NCBI GenBank assembly: GCA_965237505.1
Contig: CBDEFR010000004.1
Location: 186,001-250,000, forward strand
Direction: 5' to 3'
DNA from: NVTR01 sp965237505
Lineage (GTDB): Bacteria > Pseudomonadota > Alphaproteobacteria > Rhodobacterales > Rhodobacteraceae
Length of the DNA: 64,000 bases
Shown here: positions 61,582 to 64,000 of the stretch, piece by piece
How the letters are laid out: each line of letters starts with the position of its first letter
How positions within the stretch are numbered: position 1 is the stretch's first letter
Position numbers and translations under genes: made by a program
The notes under the pieces: generated by a model
The model's database searches: none
The model's input: only the letters and a program-made list of their open reading frames with translations
Told to the model about the DNA's origin: nothing

Positions 61582-63368
61582 TGCTCCCTCTCCACATTAC
61601 CGGCATCGGTTGCGGCTTCCGTGCATACGGGTCCGATATCGACGCTGATCTTGCCGCCGCGCACCACGATGGTGACCGTGCGGTCGCGCGGCATGAGCCA
61701 GAAGATTTCCCGCCATACCGCATCGGCGATGGTGCGCTGGCGGGCTTCCTCTACCGAGCACATGAGCCTGAGCGACATATGCAGGGCGTCTTCCTCGAAG
61801 CGGGTGAGTTGTGTCTCCCAAGAGTCCGCATCCGCGTCGTCGCTGGGACTGAAGAACGCGGAGCGCAACAATCGGGCGAGTTCCTCGGGCGCGATATCGC
61901 TGTCCGCCGTCACCAGGGGCAGCGCGTCATGGAGCGATGACCATGCCTCGCCCGCGAAGGCGAGATCGGCGGGGACGGCGATGCTGTCGCATTTGCGGAA
62001 GCAATGGCGCGGGGACTTGGGCGGATGTAGAACATTCAGGTGCATCACGATGTCCTCGGGCCGTTCCGGCTCGCCACTGTTTTCCCGGTTGGTGAAGTAA
62101 TCCAGCGAACGAACGGCGCCATCCACGGTGACGAGGGTCTCGATGCCGGTGACGCGCGCGAGCGTGTCGTACCAGGGATAACCCTCGAAACGCGGCTCAG
62201 GGGCTAACAGCCGGAGCGTGCGTTCCGATCCGCCCTGGAGCCCGGTAAGGCCGAAGGCGTGATGGAGCGCCTGGGCCTCGGGCGGCTCGGGGTCGGCCTG
62301 CATCACCAGCGCGTCGGAACCCACCGCCGTAAAGGTGGACCGCTCGTCCCAATAGTCCGTGTCGGCGATGGCGGGACACCAGGGACGCAGCTCGGCGGGC
62401 GGCTCCGGCATTTCGATTCCCGCCTCTTTCGCCTTGTGCCAGTCGGTCCAGGCAACCCGCGGAGCCGGATCGGCCTGCGCCATGGCGCGGTAGACGGTAA
62501 GCCGCGCGGCCTCGCGCATCTCCTCCAGAAACGGGGTCTCCACCGCTTCCTTTCTCGCGGGCAGGACCAGTTCCAGATCGGGGCAGGAGTCGATGTCGGC
62601 CCGTGCCGACCAGACGCCACCTTCCACAGCGTCGATCTGGGGCAGGCGCACCGGCAGGGTCAGGCCATGAAAATTGACGTCGGGGACGCGGTAGCCCGCA
62701 TGCCTGTCCTTGAAGACGCCGAACACGAGGCCCTTCCATGGTTCGGCATGGAGCGCGCCGTTGAGGAAGGCCCGGCGCTCGACGCTCTCGCCACCGATGG
62801 TGACAGGCAGGGGATAATGCCGCGCGGCGGTCTCAAGGAACGCGCGGACGGAGTGGGGAGCCTCGGACGCTTCAAAGGTGACCGCGGTTCCATGGGGCCA
62901 GGGGGCGCTGTCGTCCGGGACGACATGGGCCGCATCGCGGCCGAGGAAGTGAGCGGGCTCCAGCACCAGGCGGTAGCCGTGGCTTGGGTCCTGGCCGGGG
63001 AGGCGCCAGCGCAGGGTGCAGCCCCGGCGCGAGAGGGCGAGAAGCCCGAACCCGGCAGGATCTTCGGCCTCGGCGATGCCGGCCTTCCAGCTGCTCTCGC
63101 CGAAGGTCAGCAGGACGGCGGGATCGGCTATGCCCGCGCCATCGTCGGTGAGGGTAACGCGGGTGGTATCTCCGTCCTGCTCGATGGTTGCGGCAACGCG
63201 GTTGGCGCCGCCCCGGCGTGAATTTTGCAGCGTCTCGGTGAAAATATCGGCGAGGCCGGCCGAGAACAGCCGGGTCACCTTGTCGATGGCGCTGTCGCCC
63301 ACCCGGGCGTGGATCGTAGCGGAACCATTGCCGGGCTCGGCGATAACGGCATTCTGTGCGGTAGACAT
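61578..63368 (-). CDS. GHKL-type ATP-binding protein (Hsp90-like ATPase domain)
   Basis: The ATG at 63368 has GGAGATTCTCT upstream. Residues about 30-140 form a GHKL ATPase domain: N-box FTETLQNSRRGGANRVAATI with Glu and Asn, G1 box LTDDGAGIADP and G2 region GFGLLALSRRG. The remaining about 450 residues have no recognised domain apart from alpha/beta stretches (GLVFGVFKDRHAGYRVPDVN). There is no histidine-kinase or MutL C-terminus, so it belongs to the stand-alone GHKL proteins found on mobile elements, some of which are in defence systems. 596 residues, intact, and upstream of the unknown 166-residue protein. Confidence 0.8.
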   Translation of the reverse strand: MSTAQNAVIAEPGNGSATIHARVGDSAIDKVTRLFSAGLADIFTETLQNSRRGGANRVAATIEQDGDTTRVTLTDDGAGIADPAVLLTFGESSWKAGIAEAEDPAGFGLLALSRRGCTLRWRLPGQDPSHGYRLVLEPAHFLGRDAAHVVPDDSAPWPHGTAVTFEASEAPHSVRAFLETAARHYPLPVTIGGESVERRAFLNGALHAEPWKGLVFGVFKDRHAGYRVPDVNFHGLTLPVRLPQIDAVEGGVWSARADIDSCPDLELVLPARKEAVETPFLEEMREAARLTVYRAMAQADPAPRVAWTDWHKAKEAGIEMPEPPAELRPWCPAIADTDYWDERSTFTAVGSDALVMQADPEPPEAQALHHAFGLTGLQGGSERTLRLLAPEPRFEGYPWYDTLARVTGIETLVTVDGAVRSLDYFTNRENSGEPERPEDIVMHLNVLHPPKSPRHCFRKCDSIAVPADLAFAGEAWSSLHDALPLVTADSDIAPEELARLLRSAFFSPSDDADADSWETQLTRFEEDALHMSLRLMCSVEEARQRTIADAVWREIFWLMPRDRTVTIVVRGGKISVDIGPVCTEAATDAGNVEREQ

Positions 63369-63399
63369 AGAGAATCTCCTGATTGTCGATGCGGGAATG

Positions 63400-63433
63400 A
63401 AAAAACGCCCCGCTGGGCGGTGCCAGCGAGGCG
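63400..63433 (-). terminator. Rho-independent terminator-like hairpin before the GHKL gene
   Basis: On the minus strand CGCCTCGCTGG pairs with CCAGCGGGGCG (one mismatch), followed by TTTTTT (63400-63405). It lies 32 bp before the GHKL start, so it either ends upstream transcription or acts as an attenuator in the leader. Confidence 0.65.
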
Positions 63434-63453
63434 TGTCGTGAGGAAAGAACGCG

Positions 63454-63700
63454 GTGGCGGGGACGGAGCTCACCGTCTACACCGCCGTCGAGGCCGAGGA
63501 TCTCAAGCGCTACGCCGAGACCTTCAGCCAGGATCACCCGGACATCACCATCAACTGGGTGCGTGACTCGACCGGCATCGTCACCGCCAAGCTGCTGGCG
63601 GAGAAGAACAACCCGCAGGCCGATGTGGCCTGGGGCGTGGCCGGCACTTCGCTGTTGCTGCTCAAGGCCGAGGGCATGCTGGAGCCCTACGCGCCGACGG
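63454..63700 (+). pseudogene. 2-aminoethylphosphonate-type ABC binding protein fragment
   Basis: Encodes ELTVYTAVEAEDLKRYAETF, DITINWVRDSTGIVTAKLLA and NPQADVAWGVAGTSLLLLKA with GMLEPYAPT, the N-terminal lobe of the 2-aminoethylphosphonate (PhnS-like) or Fe3+-type binding proteins. The signal peptide is missing at the left and the sequence switches at about 63695 to a permease gene on the other strand. This is a fragment, with a GTG at 63454 as only apparent start. Confidence 0.75.
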
Positions 63701-64000
63701 TTTCGGCGACGGTTTCGCGCCGGCGCCAGGCTTGGCTGCGGCGCTGCACGCCGCGCGTCACCAGGCCGTGGAGAATGCGCACGCCGGCCGAGGTATAGAC
63801 GATCATCATCGCCATCGCCGCCGCCGCGGCGATATCGCCCTGATCGTCCATGTTCAAGACGGCGACCGCAGCGAGATGCGTCTCCGGCCCCCACAGGAAC
63901 ACGACCGCCGAGACCGTCGTCATGGCGTTGACGAACAGATAGATCGAGATGTCGAGGATCGCCGGCAGGCAAACCGGGAATGTGACCCGCGCGAAGGTCT
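63687..64000 (-). CDS. 2-aminoethylphosphonate-type ABC permease, C-terminal part (runs off the window)
   Basis: The minus-strand frame enters from the right edge with TFARVTFPVCLPAILDISIY, LFVNAMTTVSAVVFLWGPET, LNMDDQGDIAAAAAMAMMIV and ends RRSQAWRRRETVAETVGA at 63687. It is the C-terminal end of the second permease of a 2-aminoethylphosphonate-type importer. The last residues overlap the junction with the binding-protein fragment, so its 3' end may be slightly altered. Confidence 0.75.
   Translation of the reverse strand, partial: TFARVTFPVCLPAILDISIYLFVNAMTTVSAVVFLWGPETHLAAVAVLNMDDQGDIAAAAAMAMMIVYTSAGVRILHGLVTRGVQRRSQAWRRRETVAETVGA

Noticed and set aside
1..64000. CRISPR arrays, rRNA or tRNA genes, replication origin
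   Set aside because: No regularly spaced repeats, no rRNA-like or cloverleaf sequence and no iteron or DnaA-box cluster could be found by reading.

Overview
The window looks like accessory DNA of a mobile-element-ridden alphaproteobacterium. The NitT/TauT and Fe3+-type ABC transporters, the oxidative L-fucose pathway, the PQQ-dehydrogenase accessory genes and the IS family mix all fit Rhodobacterales- or Rhodospirillales-like bacteria, but no rRNA, tRNA or core gene fixes the taxon. Insertion sequences and their remnants occupy roughly 30 kb of the 64 kb. At least 17 distinct insertions can be delimited by inverted repeats, most of them also by target duplications. They belong to the IS1202-like/ISNCY, IS21 (three plus a remnant), IS5 (six), IS1595, IS630, IS3 (two plus a fragment), ISAs1 (two), IS256, IS66 and IS110 families. 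Several are nested, and many host genes can be rebuilt exactly by removing them.

Layout. 1-1.7 kb: MerB-like gene end, a helix-turn-helix gene fragment and a bactofilin. 1.7-3.1 kb: GC-rich IS1202-like element with an 18-bp target duplication. 3.1-7.8 kb: IS21 in an IS3 fragment, then debris of a serine hydrolase, a DUF429-like gene and a type III DNA methyltransferase. 7.8-11.6 kb: an ABC exporter gene between two direct IS5 copies. 12.3-15.1 kb: intact NitT/TauT-type ABC importer operon. 15.3-21.7 kb: a c-type cytochrome gene split by four mobile elements, one of them an IS1595-family transposon with three cargo genes. 21.7-24.6 kb: accessory genes resembling those beside PQQ-dependent alcohol dehydrogenases (inactive M50-like membrane protein, solute-binding protein, ABC-2 exporter whose ATPase is cut by IS21). 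27.3-38.2 kb: a Fe3+-type ABC importer operon with glycerophosphodiesterase and inositol-monophosphatase genes and a divergent ROK regulator. IS3, ISAs1 and IS256 have broken it. 38.2-45.7 kb: IS110 inside IS66 inside IS5, and an IS3-like element inside another IS5, all within or at the end of an endonuclease/exonuclease/phosphatase gene. 46.1-53.0 kb: a complete set of the five oxidative L-fucose degradation enzymes with an IclR regulator, carrying one frameshift and one ISAs1 insertion. 53.2-56.2 kb: decayed IS21 and an IS256 fragment. 56.5-63.4 kb: a GC-rich, IS-free leftward block with a MoxR-type ATPase, a DUF3150-like protein, a VWA protein, a DUF2958 protein, an unknown protein and a large GHKL ATPase. 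63.4-64 kb: two head-on fragments of a 2-aminoethylphosphonate-type ABC transporter.

How the genes work together. The fucose cluster should convert L-fucose to pyruvate and lactate (fucose dehydrogenase, lactonase, fuconate dehydratase, ketodeoxyfuconate dehydrogenase, diketo-acid hydrolase). The ABC/GDPD/IMPase operon probably imports and hydrolyses a phosphodiester such as a glycerophospho-polyol. The MoxR-VWA block is a chaperone-like module of the kind found on integrative elements and plasmids. The best candidate for an undescribed system is the cargo of the IS1595 transposon at 15.7-18.2 kb: a 48-residue Cys4 protein, a 159-residue unknown and a translationally coupled DUF1828/DUF1829 protein.

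Almost every point frameshift in the window is a one-base deletion, often in a short homopolymer. Pseudogene calls that rest only on such a frameshift could therefore be sequencing artefacts. Those that rest on IS insertions are secure.
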